A DNA stretch of 64,000 nt from Burkholderiales bacterium (GCA_020848435.1 JADLAC010000002.1:124001-188000), one strand, 5' to 3'; shown: positions 11,688 through 20,648, numbered from the stretch's first letter. Numbers and translations: made by a program. The notes: generated by a model not told the origin, from the sequence alone.

Positions 11688-12461
11688 ATGCTGCCGGTGC
11701 TTGCCTTCGACATCGAAACGGTGCCGGATACGCTCGCGCTGCGCCGGCTACACGCGCTGCCGGACAGCGTCGCGGACGCCGAAGTAGCCGACATGGCATT
11801 CCAGCGCCGCCGCCAGGCGATCGGTCACGACTTCCTGCCGCTGCATCAGCATCGTGTCGTGACGATCGCCTGCGCGCTGCGCGAGCGAGAGGGCTTTCGG
11901 ATCTGGTCCCTGGGGGATGCGGATGAAGGCGAAGGCGGGCTGATTCAGCGCTTCTTCGACGGCATCGAGAAGTTCACGCCCCAGCTCGTGTCGTGGAACG
12001 GCGGCGGCTTCGACCTGCCCGTGCTGCACTATCGGGCGATGCTGCACGGCGTGCGCGCCAAACGTTACTGGGAGCTCGGCGACGAGGATCGCGAGTTCCG
12101 CTACAACAACTACATCAGCCGCTATCACACCCGCCACATCGACCTGATGGATCTCCTCGGCCTGTATCAAAGCCGAATCCCCTTGGACGAATTCGCGCAA
12201 ATGCTCGGTCTGCCGGGCAAGGTCGGCATGCACGGCTCGCAGGTATGGGATGCATTCCGCGCCGGGCGCGTCGATGCGATTCGCAGTTATTGCGAGGCCG
12301 ACGTCGCCAATACCTATCTCGTGTACCTGCGTTTCGAATACATGCGAGGTGTCTTGTCGGCGCAAGCCTACGCGAACGAGTGCCGCTTGGCGCGGGAGAC
12401 CATCGCGCGTCTGCCCGGTGCCCACTGGAAGACGTTTCTGGACGGATGGAACGACGGGTAG
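11688..12461 (+). CDS. Predicted 3'-5' exonuclease, PolB-like DEDD family
   Basis: 257-residue protein starting MLPVLAFDIETVPD, which is the first acidic (DxE) motif of a DEDD exonuclease. LVSWNGGGFDLPVL is the second motif and YCEADVANTYLVYLR the third, near residue 205. This matches the stand-alone family related to the DNA polymerase B exonuclease domain, probably acting on DNA or RNA in the cytoplasm. It starts 5 bases after cysM, and its end overlaps the rlmD start by 16 bases. Confidence 0.85.
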   Translation: MLPVLAFDIETVPDTLALRRLHALPDSVADAEVADMAFQRRRQAIGHDFLPLHQHRVVTIACALREREGFRIWSLGDADEGEGGLIQRFFDGIEKFTPQLVSWNGGGFDLPVLHYRAMLHGVRAKRYWELGDEDREFRYNNYISRYHTRHIDLMDLLGLYQSRIPLDEFAQMLGLPGKVGMHGSQVWDAFRAGRVDAIRSYCEADVANTYLVYLRFEYMRGVLSAQAYANECRLARETIARLPGAHWKTFLDGWNDG

Positions 12462-13780
12462 TTGAGGGCGCCGGCGAGGCGCGCATCGTCAGCATCGAAT
12501 CGCTGGAGCAAGAGGCACGGGGCGTCGGCCGCTGGCAAGGAAAGACGATCTTCGTCGATGCTGCGTTGCCGGGCGAGCGGGTTGTCTTCTCGCCCTACCG
12601 GCGCAAGCCCGCGTACGAATTCGCCCAGCCGGTTTCGTTCTTGCGTGAGAGCTCGCAGCGGGTGAGCCCGCGCTGCGCGCATTTCGGCGTGTGTGGCGGC
12701 TGCAGCCTGCAGCACCTCGAGCCACAGGCCCAGGTTGCGGCGAAGCAGAGAATCCTCGAAGACGCACTGTGGCATATCGGTCGCGTGCGGCCCGAGCACA
12801 TCCTGCCGGCGATCCACGGCCCCGCGTGGCGGTACAGGCAGCGCGCGCGGCTGTCGGTGCGCAACGTCCCCAAGAAGGGCGGGGTGCTGGTCGGCTTCCA
12901 CGAGCGCGCCAGCAGCTATGTCGCCGACATGGGCTCGTGCGAGATCCTGCCCGAGCATATTTCGGCGCTGCTACCTCACTTACGCCGGCTGATCGGCGCC
13001 TTGAGCGTGCGCGACCGTTTGCCGCAGGTCGAGGTCACGTGTGCCGACAACATCGACGTGCTGGTCCTGCGCGTGCTGCAAGCGCTGAACGCCGAGGACG
13101 AACGCCTGCTGCGGGAGTTCGCCGAGCGCCACCGGGTCGCTCTGTATCTCCAGCCGGGCGGGCCGGACTCGGCGCGGCCTTTCCACCCCGCCTCGCCGCC
13201 CGAGCTGGTGTATCGATTACCCGATTTCGATCTCACGCTGGCATTCGGGCCGACCGAGTTCACCCAAGTCAACGCCGCCATCAATCGCGTGCTCGTGAGG
13301 GGCGCGGTCAGACTGCTCGATCCGCAGCCGGGAGAGCGCATCGGCGACATGTTCTGCGGGCTCGGCAACTTCAGCATCGCCCTCGCGCGCAGGGGCGCGT
13401 GGGTCGTCGGCGTGGAAGGTATTGCAGGGCTGGTGGAGCGCGCAGCCCGCAATGCGCGGCGAAATGGGCTGGAGAGCCTGTGCCGCTTCGTGCGCGCGGA
13501 CTTGTTCAAGGAGGCCGGCCGGGTGCTGAGCGCGGAGGGTCCGTTCGATCGGATGTTGATCGATCCGCCGAGGGATGGCGCCATCGACCTGATAAAGGCG
13601 TTGTCCGACCCGCTTCCGCTGCGGCTGGTCTATGTATCGTGCAACCCCGCGTCGTTAGCGCGCGACGCGGGGGTGCTGGTCCACGTATTGGGATACCGCC
13701 TGGAGGCCGCCGGCGTCGTCAACATGTTTCCGCATACGGCCCATGTCGAATCGGTGGCGGTCTTCCAGCGGAAGCGGTGA
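12446..13780 (+). CDS. rlmD: 23S rRNA (uracil-1939-C5)-methyltransferase
   Basis: SAM-dependent m5U methyltransferase of the RlmD/TrmA group, 444 residues. An N-terminal TRAM domain (about 5-65) is followed by the Fe-S cysteines in CAHFGVCGGC (Cys 77, 83, 86) with a further Cys in MGSCEILP. The SAM-binding motif is DMFCGLGNFSIALA. The catalytic region includes LIDPPRDGA and VSCNPASLARD, the Cys being the nucleophile. HTAHVESVAVFQ ends it. The ATG at 12446 lies inside the exonuclease gene. A long overlapping frame on the same strand has no family features. Confidence 0.92.
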   Translation: MERRVVEGAGEARIVSIESLEQEARGVGRWQGKTIFVDAALPGERVVFSPYRRKPAYEFAQPVSFLRESSQRVSPRCAHFGVCGGCSLQHLEPQAQVAAKQRILEDALWHIGRVRPEHILPAIHGPAWRYRQRARLSVRNVPKKGGVLVGFHERASSYVADMGSCEILPEHISALLPHLRRLIGALSVRDRLPQVEVTCADNIDVLVLRVLQALNAEDERLLREFAERHRVALYLQPGGPDSARPFHPASPPELVYRLPDFDLTLAFGPTEFTQVNAAINRVLVRGAVRLLDPQPGERIGDMFCGLGNFSIALARRGAWVVGVEGIAGLVERAARNARRNGLESLCRFVRADLFKEAGRVLSAEGPFDRMLIDPPRDGAIDLIKALSDPLPLRLVYVSCNPASLARDAGVLVHVLGYRLEAAGVVNMFPHTAHVESVAVFQRKR

Positions 13781-13803
13781 CTCGGGACCCAGGCTGAAAC
13801 AAA

Positions 13804-13833
13804 AAGACCGGAAGGGCGTCGCCTTCCGGTCTT
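13804..13833. terminator. Rho-independent terminator between convergent genes
   Basis: Perfect 12-bp stem AAGACCGGAAGG / CCTTCCGGTCTT with loop GCGTCG. Read on the minus strand it is followed by TTTTTG, so it is a clear terminator for the Bax-inhibitor gene. On the plus strand the tail after the stem (GTGTCG) is poor in T, so it may only partly stop rlmD transcription. Confidence 0.85.
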
Positions 13834-13860
13834 GTGTCGTCGTCGAGAGCCTGATCGGCG

Positions 13861-14571
13861 TCAATCCCTCTGGCCGGTCAGCGCCATCAGGATCTGCAGC
13901 AGGCTCGAGAACAGATTGTAGATGCTCATGTACAGCGTCAGGGTCGCGGATACGTAGTTCGTTTCACCGCCCTGGACGATCTGATTGACCTGGAACAGGA
14001 TGATCATCGACGACAGAAGAACGAAGACCGCGCAGATGGTGAGATGCAGGACCGGGTTCGCGAAAAAAATGTTCGCGACCACGGCCAGCATCACGACGAT
14101 GCAGCCTATCACCAGGAAGCTTCCCAGGAAGCTGAGGTTGCGCTTGGTGGTGGCGCCGATACCTGCCATCGTAAAGAACACGATCGCCGTGCCGCCGGCA
14201 GCCATGGCGACGAGCTGACCGCCGTTCCTCAAGCCCAGTGCCACCTGAAGCAGTGGGCCCAGGATAATGCCGAGGAAAAGGGTGAGGGCGAGCAACAGCG
14301 CGACACCGAGACCGCTGTCGCGGTTCTTTTCGATGGCGAAGAACATTGCGTAAACGATGGCGAGGATCGCCAGAGACGAGACGATCGGATTGGCGCGCAC
14401 GATGCCGAAGTTCATGTTCAAGCCGATGAGGGCGCCGATGCCGGTCGGAATGAGCGTCAGTGCCAGCAGCAGGTAGGTATTGCGCAAAACCTTCTGTTGC
14501 AGCGTGACGGTCTGGCTCGTGAGGACGGGCTGCCGGAACCCGTCGGAGCGCGATGACATGTTCGGTTGCAT
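13861..14571 (-). CDS. Bax inhibitor-1 / YccA family membrane protein
   Basis: Integral membrane protein of 236 residues with about seven hydrophobic helices between residues 30 and 225 and a polar N-terminus (MQPNMSSRSDGFRQP). It resembles the YccA/YbhL (TMBIM) proteins; in E. coli YccA modulates FtsH. The acidic residues of the last helices that define the calcium-leak branch are not obvious here. It ends at a strong terminator and is divergent from the tRNA-Ser gene. Confidence 0.85.
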   Translation of the reverse strand: MQPNMSSRSDGFRQPVLTSQTVTLQQKVLRNTYLLLALTLIPTGIGALIGLNMNFGIVRANPIVSSLAILAIVYAMFFAIEKNRDSGLGVALLLALTLFLGIILGPLLQVALGLRNGGQLVAMAAGGTAIVFFTMAGIGATTKRNLSFLGSFLVIGCIVVMLAVVANIFFANPVLHLTICAVFVLLSSMIILFQVNQIVQGGETNYVSATLTLYMSIYNLFSSLLQILMALTGQRD

Positions 14572-14838
14572 ATCCCCTCTCGATATAGTCGACCTGATCG
14601 GTCGGTTATCAGACTATCAAGCTCCGCGGAAAGTTGCAACAAGGAGGCCCGGCCAGGAAGCGCGGGCGATAGACTCCGGGTGCGATCCCCTGAGCTGGAG
14701 CGATGGCGAAGCGATTGACCGCACCGGTCGTGGCGGATGCGCAGCCTCCGCTTGCGTATACTCATGCTCGGCGCAGCCGAGCGTGAGTAGGAGCTAAAAC
14801 CGGCCCGGTTTGAAAGACGAGGTGCATTGGGCTGAACC

Positions 14839-14928
14839 GGAGAGATGGCAGAGCGGTTGAATGCACCGGTCTTGAAAACCGGCAGGAGCGCAAGTTCCTC
14901 GTGGGTTCGAATCCCACTCTCTCCGCCA
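14839..14928 (+). tRNA. tRNA-Ser (anticodon UGA)
   Basis: Complete class II tRNA of 90 nt with encoded CCA. The acceptor stem is GGAGAGA / TCTCTCC with discriminator G, the anticodon loop CTTGAAA has TGA at 14873-14875, and the variable arm is long as in tRNA-Ser. The T arm GTGGGTTCGAATCCCAC is perfect. A TATACT box at 14757-14762 may be part of its promoter. Confidence 0.97.
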
Positions 14929-14968
14929 AGAAACGACAAACGCCCCGGCCGGGGCGTCTGTCGTTTCT
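14929..14968 (+). terminator. Terminator after tRNA-Ser(UGA)
   Basis: Nearly perfect 40-base palindrome directly after the CCA end: AGAAACGACAAACGCCCCGG pairs with its right half with one A-C mismatch. The GC-rich core next to TCGTTTCT makes it a strong hairpin, and the symmetry means it may also act on the opposite strand, where the XRE regulator gene ends at 15030. Confidence 0.75.
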
Positions 14969-15029
14969 GGCCGCGAGACAGCGGACCTGTGGCGACCTGC
15001 CGATTTGCGGGCTCGGCGCTGCCTTTGAG

Positions 15030-15356
15030 CTACTGCTTGCTGCGTCCGGCCGAGCGGCGCGACGCGCTTCCGGCGCCGCTGCGCAGCGAGCTGCGCATCT
15101 TTTCGTACAGCCGGGCGTTGCTGCGCTTTAATTGCTCCGCGATTGCGAAGTCCTCTCCCTTGGCGCGGGCCAGGTCTATCCCCTCGATATGCACCAGCCG
15201 CAGAAGCTCGCGCACCGGACGGGGCATGTTGCGGCCGCTTTCATAGCGGGAGCCCCCGCTTTGTGTGACCCCGATCTTCCCCCAGAACTCGCTCTGGTTC
15301 AGACCCAGCTTGCGGCGGATGTCGCCGGGATTGGCATTGCGGGTAGTGTTTCGCAT
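15030..15356 (-). CDS. Small XRE-type helix-turn-helix regulator
   Basis: 108-residue protein with a helix-turn-helix at about residues 12-45: IRRKLGLNQSEFWGKIGVTQ, then SRYESGRNMP, the usual recognition-helix and turn pattern of Cro/CI-like regulators. A basic low-complexity tail (Ser/Arg/Gly) follows. A Shine-Dalgarno AGGAA precedes the ATG. It is divergent from lysC across 158 bases that hold a candidate operator. Its target is unknown; self-regulation or lysC control is inference. Confidence 0.75.
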   Translation of the reverse strand: MRNTTRNANPGDIRRKLGLNQSEFWGKIGVTQSGGSRYESGRNMPRPVRELLRLVHIEGIDLARAKGEDFAIAEQLKRSNARLYEKMRSSLRSGAGSASRRSAGRSKQ

Positions 15357-15402
15357 GACGGTTTCCTAAGGATGATCACAATGGCATAGCTGATTGACCC
15401 CA

Positions 15403-15479
15403 GGAACCTGTACCGGGTTCCGGTGTCGGAGCGTTTTTGTTATTGATGTTGGATCTCGAAGCGCCTGCCGGGTTCCGGT
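15403..15479. promoter_or_regulatory. Repeats between XRE regulator and lysC (candidate operator)
   Basis: The 12-mer CCGGGTTCCGGT occurs twice in direct orientation, at 15413-15424 and 15468-15479, 55 bases apart. The first copy is also half of an inverted repeat GGAACC-N7-GGTTCC (15403-15421). A TAAAAT box follows directly (15479-15484). The pattern suits an operator/promoter for the divergent genes; no binding data. Confidence 0.4.
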
Positions 15480-15514
15480 AAAATCGTGCGCTCTCGCAAT
15501 CTTATATCATCGGC

Positions 15515-16741
15515 ATGGCGCTCATAGTACAGAAGTACGGGGGCACGTCGGTGGGCACCCCTGAGCGCATCAAGCATGTCGCGCAGCGGGTCGCACGCTA
15601 CGTCGCTCAAGGCCACAAGCTTGTCGTGGTCGTTTCCGCGATGTCGGGCGAAACGAATCGGCTGATCGCGTTGGCGAAAGAAGTGGCCGCAAATCCCGCT
15701 CCGCGCGAGCTCGACGTGATGGTCTCCACCGGAGAGCAGGTCAGCATCGCACTCGTCTCGATGGCACTCATGCAACTGGGCCTCAAGGCGCGAAGCTATA
15801 CGGGCGCGCAGGTACGGATACTCACGGATAGCGCCTATACTAAAGCACGCATCCTGAATATAGACCAAGGTAATATTCGAGCGGACCTCGATGCCGGGTT
15901 CGTGGTGGTCGTGGCCGGATTCCAGGGCATCGACGAAGGCGGCAATATCACCACGCTGGGCCGCGGCGGCTCCGATACCACGGGCGTGGCGCTTGCTGCC
16001 GCCCTCGGCGCCGACGAATGTCAAATCTATACCGATGTCGACGGCGTCTATACCACCGACCCGCGTATCGTTCCCGATGCACGCCGGCTGAAGACGATCA
16101 CTTTCGAAGAGATGCTCGAGATGGCCAGTCTCGGCTCGAAGGTGTTGCAGATTCGATCGGTAGAATTTGCAGGTAAGTACAGAGTCAGGCTGCGCGTGCT
16201 TTCGAGCTTCGAGGAAGACACCGAGGGCACGCTGATCACCTTCGAGGACGATGCAAACATGGAGAAGGCGGTTATTTCCGGTATCGCGTGCAATCGCGAC
16301 GAGGCGAAGATAACGTTACTCGGTGTCCCGGACCGTCCCGGCATCGCCTACCAAATCCTTGGCCCCATCGGCGACGCGAACATCGACGTGGACATGATCG
16401 TGCAGAACGTGAGCCACGACGGCCTGACCGATTTCTCCTTCACGGTACACCGTAATGACTACCTCAAGGCGATGGAGATCCTCAAAGCGGTGGACGCGCA
16501 CGTCAAGTCGCGCGGCATGGTCGGAGACGACAAGATCGCCAAGGTATCGGTCGTAGGCGTCGGGATGCGCTCGCACGCTGGTATCGCCAGCACGGCGTTT
16601 CGCGCCCTGGCGGAGGAGGGCATCAACATACAGATGATCTCGACCTCCGAAATCAAGATCTCGATCGTCATCGACGAGAAATACACCGAGCTCGCGGTGC
16701 GCGTCCTGCACAAGGTGTTCGGCCTCGAGCAGCCGGTCTAG
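15515..16741 (+). CDS. lysC: Aspartokinase
   Basis: Phosphorylates aspartate, the entry to lysine, threonine, methionine and diaminopimelate synthesis; 408 residues. The N-terminal amino-acid kinase domain has the nucleotide motif KYGGTSVG (7-14) and the substrate-binding strip TLGRGGSDTTG (about 150-160). Two C-terminal ACT domains (about 265-335 and 345-405) are the site of feedback inhibition in the family. No second catalytic domain is fused. It stands alone between two tRNA-Ser genes. Confidence 0.96.
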   Translation: MALIVQKYGGTSVGTPERIKHVAQRVARYVAQGHKLVVVVSAMSGETNRLIALAKEVAANPAPRELDVMVSTGEQVSIALVSMALMQLGLKARSYTGAQVRILTDSAYTKARILNIDQGNIRADLDAGFVVVVAGFQGIDEGGNITTLGRGGSDTTGVALAAALGADECQIYTDVDGVYTTDPRIVPDARRLKTITFEEMLEMASLGSKVLQIRSVEFAGKYRVRLRVLSSFEEDTEGTLITFEDDANMEKAVISGIACNRDEAKITLLGVPDRPGIAYQILGPIGDANIDVDMIVQNVSHDGLTDFSFTVHRNDYLKAMEILKAVDAHVKSRGMVGDDKIAKVSVVGVGMRSHAGIASTAFRALAEEGINIQMISTSEIKISIVIDEKYTELAVRVLHKVFGLEQPV

Positions 16742-16891
16742 CAAGATCCAGGAGATCCCTGGCTTTGCCGGGGCAGCCGAAGTTCGACGGGCAGGGGAGT
16801 GCATCCGCGAAACCTCCGAGCGCGAGCCTCGAACGGACTTGCGCCGCAGCGCTGGAGCCGCCCAACTCGGTGGGATATACTCAACGGCTCC

Positions 16892-16985
16892 GGAGAGGTG
16901 GCCGAGAGGTCGAAGGCGCTCCCCTGCTAAGGGAGTATACGGGCTAAAACCTGTATCGTGGGTTCGAATCCCACTCTCTCCGCCA
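16892..16985 (+). tRNA. tRNA-Ser (anticodon GCU)
   Basis: Class II tRNA of 94 nt with encoded CCA. The acceptor stem is GGAGAGG / TCTCTCC (one G-U), the anticodon loop CTGCTAA has GCT at 16926-16928, and a long variable arm (TATACGGGCTAAAACCTGTA) follows. A TATACT box at 16876-16881, about ten bases before the 5' end, is a good -10 candidate. Its last 30 bases are identical to those of tRNA-Ser(UGA). It is the last core gene before the catabolic region. Confidence 0.97.
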
Positions 16986-17013
16986 GCAAAGGATTTCAGC
17001 GCAGTACCAGGCT

Positions 17014-17772
17014 TCAGAAGGCGAATCGGCGCATGCCGCCATCGATCGCAAGGAGCTCGCCAGTGATGTAGCGCGCCTTGGGCGAGGCCAGGAATGCAAC
17101 CGCATACGCCATATCCTTCGGCTCGCCGAAGTAGCCCAGCGGGATGAAGTCCCGGGCGAATTGCTCACGGTGTTCATCCCCCGGATTGATACGATTCACG
17201 ATCTGTTCGCTCATGATTCGTCCGGGGGCGAGAGAGTTGATCGTGATTGCGTACTTGCCAATCTCTCGCGAAAGCCCCTTGGCCCAGGCATGAACGGCCG
17301 CTTTGGCCGAATAGGCGGCATTCAGTCCGCGCGGCTCGGATGTGCCCGTGATGTTGATGATCCTACCCCAGCGCCGCTCGATCATCGTCGGCAGGAAGGC
17401 ATGGGTCAGACGCCGAACCGCAGTGAAGTTGAGCGCCATCGCTTCCTCCCAGGCATCCTCGGGCGCATCCACTGGAATCGGCCGCGAACCGCCTGCATTG
17501 TTTATGAGGACATCGATGTGCCCGAATGCCGACAACACCTGATCGCGAATTTCGAAGTGTGCGTTGGGCGCGGTGACGTCCTTGGCGATCGCCAGTGGTT
17601 CGTGGGCTCCGGTTCGGAAGATTTCGTTCTGCAGCTCGCGTAGCAGCTCTAGCCTGCGAGCCACGAGTACCAGCCGCATGCCTTCGGCGGCCAGGGTCTT
17701 CGCGGTTTCCCGTCCGATGCCTATGCTGGTTCCGGTGATCAGAGCCACCCTGCCGTCGAGTTCGAGATCCAT
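17014..17772 (-). CDS. SDR family oxidoreductase
   Basis: Classical short-chain dehydrogenase of 252 residues. The cofactor motif is TGTSIGIGRE (about 14-23), with NNAG in the middle (about 91-94), and the catalytic Ser and Tyr-x3-Lys appear in NITGTSE and AYSAKAAV. The C-terminus has the ITGELLAIDGGM strip. Substrate unknown. It is the last gene of a minus-strand run beginning with the Bug gene at 24618, and 21 bases separate it from the next Bug gene upstream, so the two are probably cotranscribed. Confidence 0.88.
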   Translation of the reverse strand: MDLELDGRVALITGTSIGIGRETAKTLAAEGMRLVLVARRLELLRELQNEIFRTGAHEPLAIAKDVTAPNAHFEIRDQVLSAFGHIDVLINNAGGSRPIPVDAPEDAWEEAMALNFTAVRRLTHAFLPTMIERRWGRIINITGTSEPRGLNAAYSAKAAVHAWAKGLSREIGKYAITINSLAPGRIMSEQIVNRINPGDEHREQFARDFIPLGYFGEPKDMAYAVAFLASPKARYITGELLAIDGGMRRFAF

Positions 17773-17793
17773 TGCCTTCCTTCACGAGGTCGT

Positions 17794-18795
17794 CTACTGC
17801 GGTTTGATTTGGGCGCGCTTGATCACGCCTCCCCATTTCTTCATCTCAGTCTTGATATAGGCAGCGAATTCATCCGGCCGGTTGGCGACAACTTCGGCGC
17901 CATCGGCTGCGAGACGCTTCTTCACATCGTCGGCATTCAGGATTTGCACGACTTCGCTGTGCAGTCTACCGACAACGTCACGCGCAGTGCCGGCGGGTGC
18001 GAGGAGCCCGAACCAGGACGACACGTCGTAGCCCGGTAAGCCGGATTCAGAGATGGTCGGCACATCCGGCATCGCCGCACTACGGGCTGATCCGGCAACC
18101 GCAAGCACGCGCAGGCGCTGCGTCTTCACGTGCGGCATCGCGGCGGCAAGACCTCCGAAGGACATCGCGACATGACCGCCCAGCAGATCATTGGTCGCAG
18201 CCCCGCTGCCTTTGTATGGAACGTGGACAAGGTCGATCGCCGCCATCATTTTGAAGAGCTCGCCGGCGAGGTGTGACGGTGCGCCAATGCCGGCGGAGGC
18301 ATAGCTGATCTGCCCCGGCTGTCGTTTTGCGAGGTTGATCAAGTCGCGGGTCGTGCGCACCGGTAGCGACGGATGCAGCACGAGCGCCTGCGTCGTCGAC
18401 GCGACCAACGTGATCGGAGCGAAGTCTCGAACCGAATCGTAGGGCAGCTTCGCATACAGATTCGGATTGATGGCGAGGCTGCCGAGATAGCCCATGAGGA
18501 TCGTGTGACCATCGGGCGGGGATTTGGCCACCAGCTCCGTACCGAGCGCGCCGTTGGCGCCAGGCCGATTGTCGATGACGACCGATTGCTTCAGGACATC
18601 CGTGAGTCGCTGGCCGACGAGACGCGCCAGAATGTCGGTCGTACCGCCCGGAGCGAACGGCACCACGATCCGCACCGGCTTGGACGGATACGCCTGCGCG
18701 CTAGCCTCCGGAAGCGCACCACAGACAAGGGCAAGCGCCAGGCCAAGGCTCGGGACTGCGCATCTGCGAATGCGCTGACTGCTGCGTTGCTGCAT
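17794..18795 (-). CDS. Bug/TctC family periplasmic binding protein (1)
   Basis: 333-residue substrate-binding protein of the Bug (Bordetella uptake gene) family. These are two-lobed periplasmic receptors that bind carboxylates or similar small molecules and classically feed TctAB tripartite transporters. Start: ATG at 18795 behind GGAGAA, chosen over an upstream in-frame ATG because it opens a normal signal peptide ending ASAQA near residue 34. The two ligand-loop hallmarks are PGGTTD and NRPGANG; LPYDS, VHVPYKGSG and SESGLPGYD follow. It lies in the same direction as the SDR gene below it. Confidence 0.92.
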   Translation of the reverse strand: MQQRSSQRIRRCAVPSLGLALALVCGALPEASAQAYPSKPVRIVVPFAPGGTTDILARLVGQRLTDVLKQSVVIDNRPGANGALGTELVAKSPPDGHTILMGYLGSLAINPNLYAKLPYDSVRDFAPITLVASTTQALVLHPSLPVRTTRDLINLAKRQPGQISYASAGIGAPSHLAGELFKMMAAIDLVHVPYKGSGAATNDLLGGHVAMSFGGLAAAMPHVKTQRLRVLAVAGSARSAAMPDVPTISESGLPGYDVSSWFGLLAPAGTARDVVGRLHSEVVQILNADDVKKRLAADGAEVVANRPDEFAAYIKTEMKKWGGVIKRAQIKPQ

Positions 18796-18895
18796 CGCGT
18801 TCTTCTCCAAATTTCGGTGCCGGTTCAGCGGCGTTCGACTGCGCGGTTTGGATCGTGTTGAAGGAATAGGAGCCGGCTCGCTCGCGGTATCGACG

Positions 18896-19453
18896 TCACA
18901 CCGGCAGTAGCGGTTCGGTCCGTTCCTCGCGCAAGTCAACGTCGAACGCATTGACGATCAACGCGAGGCTACTGTAGTTGCCCATGATGAGGCCGAGCTC
19001 GATGGCCCCGCGCCTGCCGAAGCGCTCCAGCACGGCCTGGAATGCGCCTCTGCTCACGTGGTGCTTGCGGAAGAATTCCTGTCCGAAACGCGCGACGGCG
19101 CGCTCGTCGTCGGCGAGCACCGGCAACTCCCGGCGGTCGCGCAACGCGTCGATCGCAGCGCTGTCGACACCGCTTTCACGCGCCGATGCCGCGTGCGCAT
19201 TCCAGATGTATTGGCAATCGAGCTCCCGGGCGGTTACGAGTATGGCAAGCTCCTGCACCTTCTTCGGCAGCGAGGATTCTTCGCGCAGGTACCGGTTTAC
19301 GGCATTCATGATGCGATGCACTCTAGGTACATGGATCATGACCGAGCTGGGCCCGAATTTCGGCACGGAACCGTAGCCTCTCAGAAGCTCATCGAAGTCG
19401 GCGCGTTGGTCTTCGGGAACGCTCTCCCGAGTTGCTGACGGCAGTCTTGCCAC
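18896..19453 (-). CDS. Carboxymuconolactone decarboxylase / AhpD-like protein
   Basis: 185-residue all-helical protein of the CMD family. The core strip ARELDCQYIWNAHAASA (about residues 75-91) carries Cys and His in the region where AhpD enzymes have CxxC...H, but only one Cys of that pair is present. That argues for a CMD-type lactone decarboxylase-like role rather than peroxidase-coupled AhpD activity. It lies between two Bug genes in one minus-strand run, 26 bases from the upstream one. Substrate unknown. Confidence 0.82.
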   Translation of the reverse strand: MARLPSATRESVPEDQRADFDELLRGYGSVPKFGPSSVMIHVPRVHRIMNAVNRYLREESSLPKKVQELAILVTARELDCQYIWNAHAASARESGVDSAAIDALRDRRELPVLADDERAVARFGQEFFRKHHVSRGAFQAVLERFGRRGAIELGLIMGNYSSLALIVNAFDVDLREERTEPLLPV

Positions 19454-19479
19454 GAGGTCCTCCTCTTACGCGCGTTGGA

Positions 19480-20493
19480 CTACTGAACGGACAAGCCGGC
19501 TTTCTTTGCCACCTCAGCCCACTTGGTCAGGTCGGCCGCGATGATCTGGCCGAATTCCTCGGGCGTCGCCGTCAACGGATCCGCCGCCTGGGCCGCAAAC
19601 CACTTCACTGATTCCGCTTCACGCACGATGGAACTGACTTGCGCATTGATCCTGGCCGCGATTGGGCGCGGTAGTTTCGCCGGACCGAGTATGCCCCACC
19701 AGATGCTCGCCTCGTAACCGGGCACGCCTGCTTCCGCGATGGTCGGCACCTCGGGCAGCACCGCGGTGCGACGGGCACTCCCGACCCCGTGTATCTTGAG
19801 CCGGCCCGCGCGCACGTGCGGCAACACCGGAGCCAGCGTGTTGACGAGCACCGGGACGTGACCCCCGACGACATCGGCAATCGCAGGTCCGCCTCCCTTG
19901 TAGGCGACGTGCACGAGCTTGGTGCCAGCCATCATGTTGAACAACTCGCCCGCGAATTGAGTCACCCCGCCCGCGCTCGAGGATGCGTAGTGCAGCGCGC
20001 CGGGCTTGGCTCGTGCCAGCGTGATCAGATCTTTCAGTGAACTCAGTTGCAGGCCCGGAAAGGTCGCGACCATGACCGGTCCCGTTCCGATGAGCGCGAC
20101 GGGCGTGAACGAGCGCACGGGATCGTAAGGCAGTTTCTTGTGCGTCGCCGGCGTCATCGTGTGGGTGGTCGATATGATCAGCAGCGTGTGGCCGTCGGGA
20201 GCTGCCGTCGCGGCCAGATGGGTGCCGATGATCGCGTCGGCGCCGGCGCGATTGTCGATGACGATCTGCTGCCCGAGGCGCGCCGTCAGCTTCTGGCCGA
20301 TATAGCGACCGACGATGTCGTTGCTGCCGCCCGGCGGAAACGGGACGATGATCCGCAACGGCCGCGTAGGATAAGCGCTATCGACCTGCGCTTGCGTGTG
20401 CGCGGGCACGAGGCAAACTGTCAGCGCGACGATGCACGCAGGCGCGCTCGGTGCGCGGGCAGTGCAGCAGCCTCTGTAGGTGTTGTTCTCCAT
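19480..20493 (-). CDS. Bug/TctC family periplasmic binding protein (2)
   Basis: 337 residues, with signal peptide up to about HTQAQ (36). Loop motifs are PGGSND and NRAGADA. YKGGGPAIADVVGGH and EAGVPGYEASIWW follow. The C-terminal half has KIHGVGSARRTAVL where RALAV is usual, a mild departure. It is upstream of the CMD-family gene and downstream of the lone ABC ATPase gene; about 155 bases without features separate it from the latter. Confidence 0.9.
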   Translation of the reverse strand: MENNTYRGCCTARAPSAPACIVALTVCLVPAHTQAQVDSAYPTRPLRIIVPFPPGGSNDIVGRYIGQKLTARLGQQIVIDNRAGADAIIGTHLAATAAPDGHTLLIISTTHTMTPATHKKLPYDPVRSFTPVALIGTGPVMVATFPGLQLSSLKDLITLARAKPGALHYASSSAGGVTQFAGELFNMMAGTKLVHVAYKGGGPAIADVVGGHVPVLVNTLAPVLPHVRAGRLKIHGVGSARRTAVLPEVPTIAEAGVPGYEASIWWGILGPAKLPRPIAARINAQVSSIVREAESVKWFAAQAADPLTATPEEFGQIIAADLTKWAEVAKKAGLSVQ

Positions 20494-20648
20494 TGTCTCC
20501 TCTTGGCGTGCTTTTCCTCGCTACAGTGGCGCCGGCGGTTACTGAGCCGTGGATCCGAGGAAGTTTCCCCGCGAGCGGCCCACCCATCGGCTCCGGATGC
20601 CCTAGTCGTCCCACCCCGACAGATCCTGACTCGTTCCACCGCAGGCGT

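Noticed and set aside
16742..16891. Terminator after lysC
   Set aside because: Only a 5-bp CCAGG/CCTGG stem was found near 16750-16763, with a poor T tract. Not enough to call.
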